Shown: piece by piece, positions 40,564 to 49,685 of the stretch
Position numbering within the stretch: the stretch's first letter is position 1
How the letters are laid out: every line of letters starts with the position of its first letter
DNA from: JALCOL01 sp022649665
Lineage (GTDB): Bacteria > Bacillota > Bacilli > Lactobacillales > Enterococcaceae
DNA: 64,000 bases
Assembly: GCA_030372335.1 (NCBI GenBank)
Contig: JAUDCW010000010.1
Strand: one strand, 5' to 3'
The notes under the pieces: generated by a model
What the model saw: only the letters and a program-made list of their open reading frames with translations
Database searches by the model: none
What the model was told of the DNA's origin: nothing
Program-made: the position numbers and the translations under genes

Positions 40564-41977
40564 AATACTGCAGCAGAAGTTCGGGATCACTGACCTGCGG
40601 CCTGCTCAGAAAAAAGTACTTAAAGAAATATTAGCAGGACGCGATTGTTTAGCGATCTTGCCGACCGGCAGCGGGAAATCGCTCTGCTATCAGCTGCCAG
40701 CCTATCTTCGAAGCGGCAGCGTGATCGTGATCTCGCCTTTATTGTCTTTAATGGAAGATCAAGTCGATCAATTGGAAAAAATTGGCGAACGACGGGCGGT
40801 CGCGCTGAATAGTTTGCTGAGCTTCAGCGAGCAAAAAGCTGTTTTGCAGCGGCTCCCGAGTTTTCGCTTTCTTTTTATGAGCCCGGAGATGCTGCTGAAA
40901 AAAGAAGTCCAAGCAGCACTCAAACAAAGTACGATCCAGCTGATGGTCGTTGATGAAGCGCACTGCGTTTCGCAGTGGGGGCTGGATTTTCGCCCGGAAT
41001 ATCTGCAGCTGGGTGCGCTCAGGCAAAAGCTCAAGATCCCGCAGCTTTTGGCATTGACAGCGACCGCGCCGCCGAACGTCGCGCGGGATATTGTTGCCAA
41101 GTTGTTTACAAACACCACACCTAAAGTCATTTCGCTGCCGGTCGATCGGCCGAATATCGGTTTGAAAGTAGTCAAAACGGCGGATAAACTGGCGGTCCTG
41201 CTTGACTATTTGAAGCGTGCCTCCGGCGATCAGCTGATCTATTGTGCGACCCGCCGGGCATGCGAAGCACTTTCGTTCACGCTGCGGGAGGCGGGATATG
41301 ATAACCGCTTTTACCACGGCGGTTTGAGCGGAAACGAGCGGCGCATGATCCAGCAGGAATTTTTGCAAGGGAAGGTGTCGAGGATCATTGCGACCAGTGC
41401 TTTCGGGATGGGGATCAACAAGCCGGACGTCCGCTGGGTCTTTCACTATACGCTTTCGCCGTCGCTTGAAGACTATGTTCAAGAGATCGGCCGCGCCGGG
41501 CGCGACGGTAAAAAGAGCTTGGCAGTCCTGCTCTATGCTCCCGGCGATGAAAAAACGTTCCGTTTTATTTATGACGACCGCCAGCAGAAGCATCAACTGT
41601 TGAAAAGCTATCAGGAATCGGCTGGGCAATTTGCCGCGACCCTTGCTTCTCAGCCGGAAAGCGTACAGGCATGGTGGGAAAAGATCCCGAAAAGCGACCC
41701 GATGCGTTTCGAGGAGGAGCTGTCGAAGCGGGAAGGGGTGCAAGTGCAGCAATTAGCCGGGATGCTTCATTTTATCGAAACATCCTACTGCCGCCGCGAG
41801 GTCATCCGCGAATATTTCGCCGATCCGCCTTTTCCTAAAAGCGCTTTTTGCTGCGATTTGGATTCCAAGGATATGGAAGCGCAAGTTCCCCAGCAGCCAG
41901 AAACGAAAAAGGTCTCCGTGCCGCAAAACTGGCAGGAACGCTTGGCAGAACTTTTTAACATAAACCCGAAATTCTAA
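40553..41977 (+). CDS. recQ: RecQ-family ATP-dependent DNA helicase
   Basis: 474 residues, the short Bacillota form. Motif I is LPTGSGKSLCYQLP (about residue 36), motif II VDEAHCVSQWGLDFRPEY, motif III LTATAPP, motif IV region IYCATRRACE, and motifs V-VI TSAFGMGINKPDVRWVFHY and EIGRAGRDG. It has a shortened zinc-binding region (CRR, CCDLDS) and no HRDC domain. It unwinds DNA during recombination and repair. Confidence 0.92.
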   Translation: MVNEILQQKFGITDLRPAQKKVLKEILAGRDCLAILPTGSGKSLCYQLPAYLRSGSVIVISPLLSLMEDQVDQLEKIGERRAVALNSLLSFSEQKAVLQRLPSFRFLFMSPEMLLKKEVQAALKQSTIQLMVVDEAHCVSQWGLDFRPEYLQLGALRQKLKIPQLLALTATAPPNVARDIVAKLFTNTTPKVISLPVDRPNIGLKVVKTADKLAVLLDYLKRASGDQLIYCATRRACEALSFTLREAGYDNRFYHGGLSGNERRMIQQEFLQGKVSRIIATSAFGMGINKPDVRWVFHYTLSPSLEDYVQEIGRAGRDGKKSLAVLLYAPGDEKTFRFIYDDRQQKHQLLKSYQESAGQFAATLASQPESVQAWWEKIPKSDPMRFEEELSKREGVQVQQLAGMLHFIETSYCRREVIREYFADPPFPKSAFCCDLDSKDMEAQVPQQPETKKVSVPQNWQERLAELFNINPKF

Positions 41978-42005
41978 AGACAGTTTTCACCTCGTATGGT
42001 ATAAT
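41977..42005 (+). promoter_or_regulatory. Promoter of the LysM protein gene
   Basis: TGGTATAAT (41997-42005) is an extended -10 box with AAGACA 17 bases upstream. Confidence 0.55.
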
Positions 42006-42037
42006 ATCATTCGATAACTATTAAGGAGGGATCAAAG

Positions 42038-42655
42038 GTGAATAACGATACAAATCCGGAACACCAAGATCAAAATAATCAGGAGGAAGAACAACCGACT
42101 GGGGGCAATAATAATAAATTATTTATCACCCTGCTGGCAGTCATCATCACGATGATCTGTTTGATCCTTTTAGGAGCGTACTTGTGGATCGCCAAAGGCA
42201 GCGACCGTTCAAGCGGTTTGGTAGCCGAATCATCCACTACGACCGAAGTTTCCAAAAAAGCAAAGAAATCTTCTTCCAGCAGTGCTAAAAAATCTTCAAC
42301 CAGCGCCTCCAGCTCGAGCGCTTCTTCAGCTAGCGAAACCGCGGCTAGTTCTGAAGCACAAGCTGCGGCAGGAAGCTCCAGCGCAGAGCAGGCGGCCAAC
42401 GGTCAAACGGGCCAAAGTGCTGCTGAACAAGCGGGCAATGCTGCTGGAAATGCTGCAAACGGTGCAAATGCTGGAGCTAATGGTTCAGCTAACGGCAATG
42501 CCGCGCAAGGAACTGGCTCATATACAGTCCAAGCAGGCGACAGCTTCTTCTCGATCGCCAGCAAAGTCGGCATGGATCCTTATGAACTTGCCAGCTTGAA
42601 CGGCATGACGATCCACTCGACGATTCTGCCGGGCGAAACGCTGCAAACTAAATAA
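42038..42655 (+). CDS. Membrane-anchored LysM domain protein (YpbE-like)
   Basis: 205 residues from GTG, with AAGGAGGG upstream. A short cytosolic acidic/Asn-rich N-terminus and one membrane helix (about 30-50) lead to a long Ser/Ala/Lys then Ala/Gly/Asn/Gln spacer. The C-terminus is a single LysM domain (about 160-205, YTVQAGDSFFSIASKVG) that binds peptidoglycan. It resembles YpbE, which follows recQ in Bacillus. The spacer composition suggests it spans the wall. Confidence 0.85.
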   Translation: MNNDTNPEHQDQNNQEEEQPTGGNNNKLFITLLAVIITMICLILLGAYLWIAKGSDRSSGLVAESSTTTEVSKKAKKSSSSSAKKSSTSASSSSASSASETAASSEAQAAAGSSSAEQAANGQTGQSAAEQAGNAAGNAANGANAGANGSANGNAAQGTGSYTVQAGDSFFSIASKVGMDPYELASLNGMTIHSTILPGETLQTK

Positions 42656-42660
42656 TCGAA

Positions 42661-42704
42661 AAAAGACTGAGACCTCGTTCAACGGGTGTGTCCCAGTCTT
42701 TTTC
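42661..42704 (+). terminator. Intrinsic terminator after the LysM gene
   Basis: AAGACTG-GAC pairs with GTC-CAGTCTT, followed by TTTTT. Confidence 0.8.
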
Positions 42705-42729
42705 CTAAAAGAACAAAGGAAGAAGCGAA

Positions 42730-43410
42730 TTGAAAAATTTACGAGTAGCGATCGACGGACCAGCTTCAGCTGGGAAAAGTACAATCGCCAAGATTTTGGC
42801 GAAAAAACTGCATTTGATCTATTGCGATACCGGGGCGATGTACCGCAGTGCGACATACGGGATCCAGGAGGCAGGGATCGCGGCTGCGGATGAAGAAAAA
42901 GTCATGGATTTTTTGAAGAGCCATCCGATCACTTTTCAGCTGATCGACGGCGTGCAGCACGTTTTCCTCGGTGAAAAAGACGTGACGGCAAAAATCCGCT
43001 CGCAAGCTGTCTCGGCGGAAGTCTCCGCGGTTTCGGCGCTGCCGCGTGTTCGCGAGCTGCTGGTCGCTTGGCAGCAGAGAATCGCGCAGCACGGAAACAT
43101 CGTCATGGACGGCCGCGATATCGGAACCGTTGTCCTGCCGGATGCCGAAGTCAAGATCTACCTGGTCGCCAGCGTGGAAGAACGCGCAGAGCGCCGCTAC
43201 AAAGAAATGATCGACCAAGGACATTCGGTCGATTTCACCGCGATCAAAAAGGGGATCGAAGACCGCGATCACTATGATTCTACGCGCAAAACATCTCCCT
43301 TGAAACAGGCGCATGACGCGGTCCTGGTCGATACGACCGGGCTTTCGATCGAATGCGTCGTCAATGAAATTATTAAAATCATCCAACAAAAAGCTGGTTC
43401 TTTTGAATAA
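42730..43410 (+). CDS. cmk: Cytidylate kinase
   Basis: 226 residues from TTG, with AAGGAAGAAG upstream. The P-loop IDGPASAGKSTIAK is at the start, DTGAMYRSAT at about 36, and MDGRDIGTVVLPDAEVKIYL at about 126. It phosphorylates CMP and dCMP. It is followed by rpsA, the common order in bacteria. Confidence 0.95.
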   Translation: MKNLRVAIDGPASAGKSTIAKILAKKLHLIYCDTGAMYRSATYGIQEAGIAAADEEKVMDFLKSHPITFQLIDGVQHVFLGEKDVTAKIRSQAVSAEVSAVSALPRVRELLVAWQQRIAQHGNIVMDGRDIGTVVLPDAEVKIYLVASVEERAERRYKEMIDQGHSVDFTAIKKGIEDRDHYDSTRKTSPLKQAHDAVLVDTTGLSIECVVNEIIKIIQQKAGSFE

Positions 43411-43411
43411 A

Positions 43412-43446
43412 AAAGGAAGCGCTAGCGTTTATTGCTTTCTTTTTTC
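43412..43446 (+). terminator. Modest terminator after cmk
   Basis: AAAGGAAGC pairs with GCTTTCTTT (one G-T pair) around a 13-base loop and continues into T residues. Confidence 0.6.
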
Positions 43447-43516
43447 ATTCATTTAGCATAAACTATAGTGGAGTACAAAATAGTGTGCTTTTATTGTTGG
43501 TATAGGAGGAAAGGTC

Positions 43517-44764
43517 ATGACAGAAGAAAATCAAAATGGTGCCAATCAAACGATGGAGGATGCGCTCAACAGTGTCCACGAAGTAAAAGTGGGCGATACC
43601 GTCAAAGGGGAAGTTTTGGCTGTTGAGGACAAACAATTGATCGTCGGGATCGAAGGAACTGGGGTTGAAGGCGTCGTACTTGCCAAAGAACTTTCAGCTT
43701 CACCGATCGAAAACCTTGAAGATGAATTCAAAGTCGGCGACGTATTGGACTTGGTCGTTATCACGTCGATCGGCAAAGATAAAGAAAACGGAAGCTACCT
43801 GCTCAGCAAGCGCCGTTTAGATGCGAAAAAAGTTTGGGCAGAGATCGAAGAAGAATACAAGGACGGCAAAATCATCGAAGCCCCGGTCACTGGTGTGGTC
43901 AAAGGCGGATTGGTCGTTGATCTTGGGGTACGCGGATTTGTTCCAGCCTCGATGGTCGAAGATCATTATGTTGCTGATTTTTCTGATTATAAAGGGAAAA
44001 CCCTTGCATTCAAGATCATCGAAATCGAACCTTCTGAAGGGCGCTTGATCCTTTCACATAAAGCTGTCGTTGAAGCAGAAAAAGAAGAGAAGAAGCAAGA
44101 AGTTTTGGAACATATCCACGCAGGCGATGTCATCGAAGGCAAAGTAGCGCGGTTGACTGACTTCGGGGCATTTATCGACTTGGGCGGAATCGACGGCTTA
44201 GTCCATGTCTCAGAGATCGCACATTATCATGTCGATAAACCAAGCGATGTTTTGAAAGTCGGCGAAGAGGTCAAAGTCAAAGTATTGGCGGTTGATCCGG
44301 AAAAAGAACGTGTATCGCTTTCGATCAAAGCACTCTTGCCTGGACCTTGGGAAGGAATCGAAGAAAAAGCACCGGTTGGCGCAGTATTGGACGGGATTGT
44401 CAAACGCTTGACAAGCTTCGGTGCGTTCGTTGAAGTATTCCCAGGCGTTGAAGGACTCGTTCATATTTCGCAAATCTCGCACAAACACATCGCGACACCA
44501 CATGAAGTCCTTCATGAAGGAGACGAAGTGAAAGTCAAAGTTTTGGAAGTCAATCCGGAAGGTCATCGGATCGCGCTTTCGATCAAAGCTTTGGAACCTG
44601 CTCCTGAAGGCGAAAGAAAATCAGAGGATCGCCGTCCTTCTGAAAGCCGTCAAGAACAAAAAGCAGAACTTCCGGAAGAAAACACCGGATTCTCAATGAA
44701 AGATCTTTTGGGCGACCAATTGAAGAATGTAAATTCCGACTCTGATGAGGATGACGAAAAATAA
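43517..44764 (+). CDS. rpsA: S1 domain protein, RpsA-like (ribosomal protein bS1 homologue)
   Basis: 415 residues with four S1 RNA-binding repeats (about 20-95, 110-180, 195-265 and 280-350; for example GDVIEGKVARLTDFGAFIDLGGIDGLVHVSE) and an acidic/charged C-terminal tail. The four-repeat form is typical of Bacillota. It assists translation initiation and RNA handling. AGGAGGAAAG precedes the ATG. Confidence 0.92.
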   Translation: MTEENQNGANQTMEDALNSVHEVKVGDTVKGEVLAVEDKQLIVGIEGTGVEGVVLAKELSASPIENLEDEFKVGDVLDLVVITSIGKDKENGSYLLSKRRLDAKKVWAEIEEEYKDGKIIEAPVTGVVKGGLVVDLGVRGFVPASMVEDHYVADFSDYKGKTLAFKIIEIEPSEGRLILSHKAVVEAEKEEKKQEVLEHIHAGDVIEGKVARLTDFGAFIDLGGIDGLVHVSEIAHYHVDKPSDVLKVGEEVKVKVLAVDPEKERVSLSIKALLPGPWEGIEEKAPVGAVLDGIVKRLTSFGAFVEVFPGVEGLVHISQISHKHIATPHEVLHEGDEVKVKVLEVNPEGHRIALSIKALEPAPEGERKSEDRRPSESRQEQKAELPEENTGFSMKDLLGDQLKNVNSDSDEDDEK

Positions 44765-44788
44765 GATAGGTTCATGATCAAGTTGAAG

Positions 44789-44829
44789 GGGGCCGAACAT
44801 TGTCCAGACAATGTCTCAGCTCCTTTTTT
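44789..44829 (+). terminator. Intrinsic terminator between rpsA and der
   Basis: ACATTGT pairs with ACAATGT around CCAG, extended by GGGGC/GCTCC-type outer pairs, and is followed by TTTTTT. Confidence 0.8.
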
Positions 44830-44860
44830 CATGGTGAAAACCAGCAAGGATGTGAAAAAT

Positions 44861-46171
44861 ATGTCAAATCCAGTGATAGCGATCGTCGGCCGGCCGAATG
44901 TCGGCAAATCGACGCTTTTTAACCGGATCGCCGGCGAACGCATTTCGATCGTTGAAGATACTCCGGGCGTGACGCGCGACCGGATCTATGCGACTGGCGA
45001 ATGGCTGGACAAAGAGTTCAGCCTGATCGACACCGGCGGGATTGAATTCACCGATCAGCCGTTTATGGAGCAGATCAAGCAGCAAGCAGAGATCGCGATC
45101 GATGAAGCGGACGTGATCATTTTTGTTGTCAGCGTCAAGGAAGGGTTGACCGATACCGACGAGGCTGTTGCCCGCATCTTGCAGCGGAGCGGCAAGCCGG
45201 TCCTGGTCGCGGTTAATAAAGCCGACAATCCCGAGCTGCGCAACGATGTTTATCAATTTTACAATTTGGGCTTAGGCGATCCTTATCCTGTTTCCGGCAG
45301 CCACGGCTTAGGTCTCGGGGATCTTTTGGACGCTGCGATCAAACATTTCCCCGAAGAGCATGAAGTACCAGAAGAGGATCTGATCCGTTTCAGTTTTATC
45401 GGCCGGCCGAATGTCGGCAAGTCTTCGCTGATCAATGCGATTTTGGGCGAAGACCGGGTGATCGTCTCCAACGTTCCCGGAACGACGCGTGACGCGATCG
45501 ATACCCGCTTTCAGACGGCGGATGGTCAGAAGTTCATGATGGTCGATACCGCCGGGATAAGAAAACGCGGAAAAGTCTATGAGTCGACAGAAAAATATGC
45601 GGTGATGCGCGCGATGTCGGCGATCGAAAAATCAGACGTCGTTTTAATGGTCCTGAATGCCGAAGAAGGCATCATCGAACAGGACAAACGTGTTGCCGGC
45701 TATGCACATGATGCTGGTAAAGGGATCGTGATCGTCGTCAATAAATGGGATGCACTGAAAAAAGAAACCAACACGATGCGCGATTTCGAACGCAAGGTGC
45801 GCGATCAGTTTTTGTACTTGGATTATGCACCGATCATCTTTGTTTCCGCTAAAACCGGTCAGCGGCTCGATAAACTGCCGGCGGTGATCGAGAAGGTAGC
45901 GCACAACCAAAGCCAGCGGATCACCTCTTCAGTGCTGAATGAAGTGATCATGGATGCGGTCGCGATCAATCCGACCCCGACGGATAAAGGCAAGCGCCTC
46001 AAGATCTTTTACGGGACGCAAGTCGGGATCAAGCCGCCGACATTTGTGATTTTTGTGAATGAAGAGGAACTGATGCATTTTTCGTATGCGCGCTTTTTAG
46101 AAAATCAGATCCGGCAAGCGTTCGATTTTGAGGGGACACCGATCCGGATCATTCCGCGCAGCCGAAAATAA
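44861..46171 (+). CDS. der: Ribosome assembly GTPase Der (EngA)
   Basis: 436 residues, exactly the usual Der length, starting MSNPVIAIVGRPNVGKST after AAGGATGTG. Two tandem GTPase domains: the first P-loop is at about residue 10 with DTPGVTRDR and NKAD, the second GRPNVGKSS at about 181 with DTAGIRKRGK and NKWD. A KH-like C-terminal domain follows. It is needed for 50S subunit maturation. An upstream frame extension to 44774 runs through the terminator and is unlikely. Confidence 0.96.
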   Translation: MSNPVIAIVGRPNVGKSTLFNRIAGERISIVEDTPGVTRDRIYATGEWLDKEFSLIDTGGIEFTDQPFMEQIKQQAEIAIDEADVIIFVVSVKEGLTDTDEAVARILQRSGKPVLVAVNKADNPELRNDVYQFYNLGLGDPYPVSGSHGLGLGDLLDAAIKHFPEEHEVPEEDLIRFSFIGRPNVGKSSLINAILGEDRVIVSNVPGTTRDAIDTRFQTADGQKFMMVDTAGIRKRGKVYESTEKYAVMRAMSAIEKSDVVLMVLNAEEGIIEQDKRVAGYAHDAGKGIVIVVNKWDALKKETNTMRDFERKVRDQFLYLDYAPIIFVSAKTGQRLDKLPAVIEKVAHNQSQRITSSVLNEVIMDAVAINPTPTDKGKRLKIFYGTQVGIKPPTFVIFVNEEELMHFSYARFLENQIRQAFDFEGTPIRIIPRSRK

Positions 46172-46223
46172 ATCAGGGGTGCCGCTAAAGAACTCAAAAA
46201 ATCGCAAAAAAGCGCCAAAAACC

Positions 46224-46252
46224 TTGATATTATGGGGATGCTGTGCTATCTT
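46224..46252 (+). promoter_or_regulatory. Promoter of hup
   Basis: TTGATA (46224-46229) and extended -10 TGCTATCTT (46244-46252), spacer 17 bases. Confidence 0.7.
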
Positions 46253-46260
46253 GAAAACAG

Positions 46261-46334
46261 AATATTGAAGCATTCAATATTTGATGGTTGTTTTTGGACC
46301 ACTCAAAAACAATCTTTGATGTTCGCACATCAAA
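46261..46334 (+). promoter_or_regulatory. Three tandem perfect hairpins in the hup leader
   Basis: The arms are 46261-46269 with 46274-46282 (9 pairs, AATATTGAA), 46288-46296 with 46304-46312 (9 pairs, TTGTTTTTG) and 46315-46321 with 46328-46334 (7 pairs, TTTGATG). They fill the transcript between the promoter and the ribosome site and none has a T run, so they may stabilise the message or bind a protein. Confidence 0.7.
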
Positions 46335-46361
46335 CACTAATTCGGAGGTGAACAAAAGAAC

Positions 46362-46637
46362 ATGGCAAATAAAGCTGAATTGATCGAAAATGTTGCATCA
46401 AAAACTGGTTTGACCAAAAAAGATGCAACTGCTGCAGTCGATGCTGTATTCTCAACGATCCAAAGCACGCTTGCAAAAGGCGAAAAGGTTCAATTGATCG
46501 GTTTTGGTAACTTTGAAGTCCGTCAACGGGCTGCCCGCAAAGGCCGCAATCCGCAAACGAACGAAGTTATCGAAATCCCTGCAAGCAAAGTTCCTGCATT
46601 CAAACCAGGAAAAGCGCTTAAAGACGCGGTTAAATAG
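46362..46637 (+). CDS. hup: DNA-binding protein HU
   Basis: 91 residues with the HU pattern MANKAELIENVASKTGLTKKDATAAVDAVF... and the DNA-intercalating arm region GFGNFEVRQRAARKGRNPQTNE. It compacts and bends DNA. CGGAGGTGAAC precedes the ATG. Its strong promoter and structured leader fit a very abundant protein. Confidence 0.97.
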   Translation: MANKAELIENVASKTGLTKKDATAAVDAVFSTIQSTLAKGEKVQLIGFGNFEVRQRAARKGRNPQTNEVIEIPASKVPAFKPGKALKDAVK

Positions 46638-46700
46638 TTTTAACAGGCAGCCGCCGGCATTTGTGCCAGCGGCTGTCTCCTACATATATCGCTCCAAATC

Positions 46701-46741
46701 GGCGGAAAAGGCAGATGGCTGCTTTTTCCGCCGTTTTTTTG
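46701..46741 (+). terminator. Intrinsic terminator downstream of hup
   Basis: GGCGGAAAAGGCAG pairs with CTGC-TTTTTCCGCC, followed by GTTTTTTT. A further GC-rich hairpin without a T run lies at 46644-46678. Confidence 0.85.
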
Positions 46742-46864
46742 GTTACTTGATGCTTTTTCAGACAGGCTTTTCAAGCCCCTGAGAATTATATATATGGTAC
46801 AATTGCAAGTGAATAACAGTTGATGGAGAAAAGAAAATCCACGGGTGAACGGAGAATAGCACGA

Positions 46865-48124
46865 ATGGAAATCTATAGTGAAAAAATGCTGGCTGCTTTG
46901 GACCAGCAAGATCTCGAAGAGGCAAACCGCAATTTGAAAAAAGCGATCCAGAACGATCCGCCGGAATATTTGGCGAATTTGGGGGAAGAACTTTTTCATC
47001 TCGGTTTTTTGGAAGAAGCGCAGACGGTTTTTGAGCATTTGGAAAGAGCGGTTCCGGATGAGGATGGCTGGCAGATCGATCTGGCAGAGATCGCGATCGA
47101 AAACGGCGATGCGGATCAAGCGATCGCCCATTTGGACCGGATTTCAAAAGACTCGGATAATTATCCGACGGCTCTTTTAACGGCGGCCGACTTGTATCAG
47201 ACATTGGGGATGCCAGAAGTAAGCGTGCAAAAACTGAAAGAAGCTGCGGAACTTTTGCCGCAAGAAGCGGTGATCACTTTTTCGTTGGGCGAGCTTTTTT
47301 ATTCGCAGGGCAAATACTTATCGGCGATCGTTTACTATGAGCAACTTTTGGCAGCGGGCGTCAATGAAATGGCAGGGGTCTCGGTCGAAGAGCGTCTAGG
47401 TTTTTCATTGAGCAGTCTGGGCGATTTTGAAGAAGCACTGCCGCATTTGGAACGGGCGTTAGCGGAAAAAGAAACAGAAGATCGTTTGTTTTACCTGGCA
47501 TTTACGAATGAACAGCTTCATGAACATGAGCGGGCGATCAACGAATATGAGAAATTGCGCGCTCTGAATCCCCGCTATACATCGCTTTATCCGCATTTGG
47601 GAAAGCTTCTGCAAGAAGAAGACCGCTTGGAGGAGGCGCAGACGGTGCTTTTGGAAGGGATCCGCGAAGATCCTTATCAAGCAGAGCTTTTCCGGCTGGC
47701 TGCCGACAACAGCTATCGGCTGCACGATGCGAAAAAGAGCGAGGAGCTGCTGTGGCAGGGACTAGCACTTGGCGAAAAGAATGATGAGCTGAATCTGGCG
47801 CTTGGGAATCTGCTGCTTGAACAAGAGCGTTTTGATGAGGCGATCACGACGCTTTTAGCGGTCGAAGGCGAAGATCCCTACGCAAAGTGGGAACTTGCTC
47901 AAGCCTATCAGGCGCAGGAAGATTATGAAAATGCCGGCAGTTATTATGCACAAGCGGCCAAAGAGCTCGTCAATGAACCAGACTTTTTAAAAGATTACGG
48001 CTTGTTTCTGCGCGACGAAGGAGCTGTCAAGCAGGCACAAGAATTATTCAAGAAATATTTGACACTCGTTCCGGGCGACTTGGAGATCGAAAGTCTGCTC
48101 GATGATTCAGACCGGGAGGGATAA
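46865..48124 (+). CDS. ypiA: Tetratricopeptide repeat protein, YpiA-like
   Basis: 419 residues made of about ten TPR helix pairs (for example LGFLEEAQTVFEHLERAVPDE and FSLGELFYSQGKYLSAIVYYEQLL). The ATG at 46865 is preferred, with ACGGAG 10 bases upstream; an in-frame ATG at 46823 has no site. YpiA of Bacillus has the same length and the same neighbour ypiB. Its role, probably protein-protein contacts, is not known in detail. Confidence 0.85.
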   Translation: MEIYSEKMLAALDQQDLEEANRNLKKAIQNDPPEYLANLGEELFHLGFLEEAQTVFEHLERAVPDEDGWQIDLAEIAIENGDADQAIAHLDRISKDSDNYPTALLTAADLYQTLGMPEVSVQKLKEAAELLPQEAVITFSLGELFYSQGKYLSAIVYYEQLLAAGVNEMAGVSVEERLGFSLSSLGDFEEALPHLERALAEKETEDRLFYLAFTNEQLHEHERAINEYEKLRALNPRYTSLYPHLGKLLQEEDRLEEAQTVLLEGIREDPYQAELFRLAADNSYRLHDAKKSEELLWQGLALGEKNDELNLALGNLLLEQERFDEAITTLLAVEGEDPYAKWELAQAYQAQEDYENAGSYYAQAAKELVNEPDFLKDYGLFLRDEGAVKQAQELFKKYLTLVPGDLEIESLLDDSDREG

Positions 48125-48127
48125 TAA

Positions 48128-48667
48128 ATGGCAGAAGTCGGCAATCCTGAAAAAAAGGCGTTTTTGCACTGGCTGGTGACACAAGTGGCCTTTCAAAAGC
48201 GGGAAATCTATTGGATCTTGAATTATTTAAAGGGACATGACAGTATTTTAGCGAATGTCCATTTCGTCGAAGGCGCAGAAAAAACACCGCGCGGCTTGAA
48301 GATTTATCCGCACGATGGCCAGGAAACGATCGAACTGTCGATCCAAAATAAAAAATTTACCGATCCCGAACAGATTTTTCATGAGATCCGTTTCCACTGG
48401 AAAGAACCGCTCTTTGTCGAGATCGTGACCCCTAACGCTTGGAAAAATCGTTATTTTGTCCAAGCGGTCGAAGATAATCCATATGCGCCCTGGAACCAAA
48501 ATGTTGATGAAACGCTGAAGTCAGCAGTATTTGCGGAACTCGATGAATTGACGAAAGAAGCGGAGATCACGCAGCTCTATCAAGAAATCGATTCTGCGCT
48601 CGATGCCGGTGATCGGGAAAAATTTCAAGAGCTGAGCCGCAAATTGGAAGAAAATCAAAAAGCCTAA
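48128..48667 (+). CDS. ypiB: UPF0302 family protein, YpiB-like
   Basis: 179 residues with the UPF0302 pattern KKAFLHWLVTQVAFQKREIYWILNYLKGH at the start and a short C-terminal IDxALDAGDREKFQELSRKL helix. It begins 4 bases after the ypiA stop. Function unknown. Its stop codon overlaps the end of the convergent yitT-like gene by 4 bases. Confidence 0.88.
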   Translation: MAEVGNPEKKAFLHWLVTQVAFQKREIYWILNYLKGHDSILANVHFVEGAEKTPRGLKIYPHDGQETIELSIQNKKFTDPEQIFHEIRFHWKEPLFVEIVTPNAWKNRYFVQAVEDNPYAPWNQNVDETLKSAVFAELDELTKEAEITQLYQEIDSALDAGDREKFQELSRKLEENQKA

Positions 48668-49554
48668 AACTTCTTGACCCAGGGCACATGTTTGCGCGGC
48701 GGCTTCTTAAAGGTGAAGCCTTCGCCGATTACATCATGGACATTGATCACCGAAAGAAAGGCTGTTTCATCGATATCTTCGACGATCCTGCGCACTTCTT
48801 GGAGTTCTTTGGGGCTGACGACGATATAGATGATTTTTTGTTCTGCTTGCGAATAGCCGCCCTGTCCGTTGAGATAGCTGATCCCGCGCTCAAGCGAGCT
48901 CATCAAATGATTTCCGATCTCTTCAGAAAAGCGGGAGACGATCAAGACCCCTTTCGCTTTGTAAGAACCGTCTTGGACGAAGTCGACGATGTTCGAAAAT
49001 ACGAAGGAAACGATCAAAGTATACATCATGTGCTGAAGATCGATATAGGTCAGCGAGGCAACCAAAACAACCACATCCAGCGCCAAGAGCGAACGTCCCA
49101 TGCTGACTCCGCTCTTTTTTTCGAGGATCCGCGCGATGATATCCGCGCCGCCGGTCGTTCCGCCAGCCCGATAGACGATCCCGCTGCCGAGCCCGCCGAA
49201 AAAGCCGGCTAAAAGGGCGGCGATCAAAAGATCGTGCTCGACGCTGATATTCAGCGGAACGCGCTGCCAGACCCACAGAGCAGCGGACAAAGTCACGGTC
49301 CCCCAAATGGTATATACGAAAGCCTTTTTTCCCAAGATCCGGCTGCCGAAAAGGATCAGCGGAATGTTGATCAGAAAGGTCGTGTAAGCCGGGTTGATCC
49401 CGAAAAGGTTCAGAAAGATCAGCGAGATCCCGGTGACGCCGCCTTCCGCGAGACGATTGGCCATATTGAAGGCGACCAAGCCGAACGCATACATATTCGT
49501 GCCGAAAAGGATCAAAAGAAGATTGATCCCGAATTGAAGCCATTTTTTGTTCAT
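48664..49554 (-). CDS. YitT family membrane protein (DUF161 plus DUF2179)
   Basis: 296 residues. About five hydrophobic helices in the first 200 residues form the DUF161 part, with glycine-rich GGTTGGADIIARIL. A cytosolic DUF2179 domain covers about 210-285 (RGISYLNGQGGYSQAEQKIIYIVVSPKE). CAGGGGGATAACG precedes the ATG. Transport or sensing functions have been proposed for the family and none is certain. Confidence 0.9.
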   Translation of the reverse strand: MNKKWLQFGINLLLILFGTNMYAFGLVAFNMANRLAEGGVTGISLIFLNLFGINPAYTTFLINIPLILFGSRILGKKAFVYTIWGTVTLSAALWVWQRVPLNISVEHDLLIAALLAGFFGGLGSGIVYRAGGTTGGADIIARILEKKSGVSMGRSLLALDVVVLVASLTYIDLQHMMYTLIVSFVFSNIVDFVQDGSYKAKGVLIVSRFSEEIGNHLMSSLERGISYLNGQGGYSQAEQKIIYIVVSPKELQEVRRIVEDIDETAFLSVINVHDVIGEGFTFKKPPRKHVPWVKKF

Positions 49555-49685
49555 TACGTTATCCCCCTGTCATTTTCATAATAAGCTATATTCAAAGAAA
49601 CGGCTAGTCCTGAAAAAACGCATTCGGCATGTCTTTTCTCAGCTGGCGAGTTTTGTTAAGATAGGTGGAGAAAGGTGGGATTTTG

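Noticed and set aside
40748..41752. A 334-codon antisense open frame inside recQ
   Set aside because: Long only because of the codon bias of recQ; it has no recognisable domain or ribosome site.
42240..42530. Short repeats in the Ser/Ala and Ala/Gly-rich part of the LysM gene as a possible repeat array
   Set aside because: They are low-complexity spacer codons, not spaced direct repeats; no CRISPR-like structure was found anywhere in the window.
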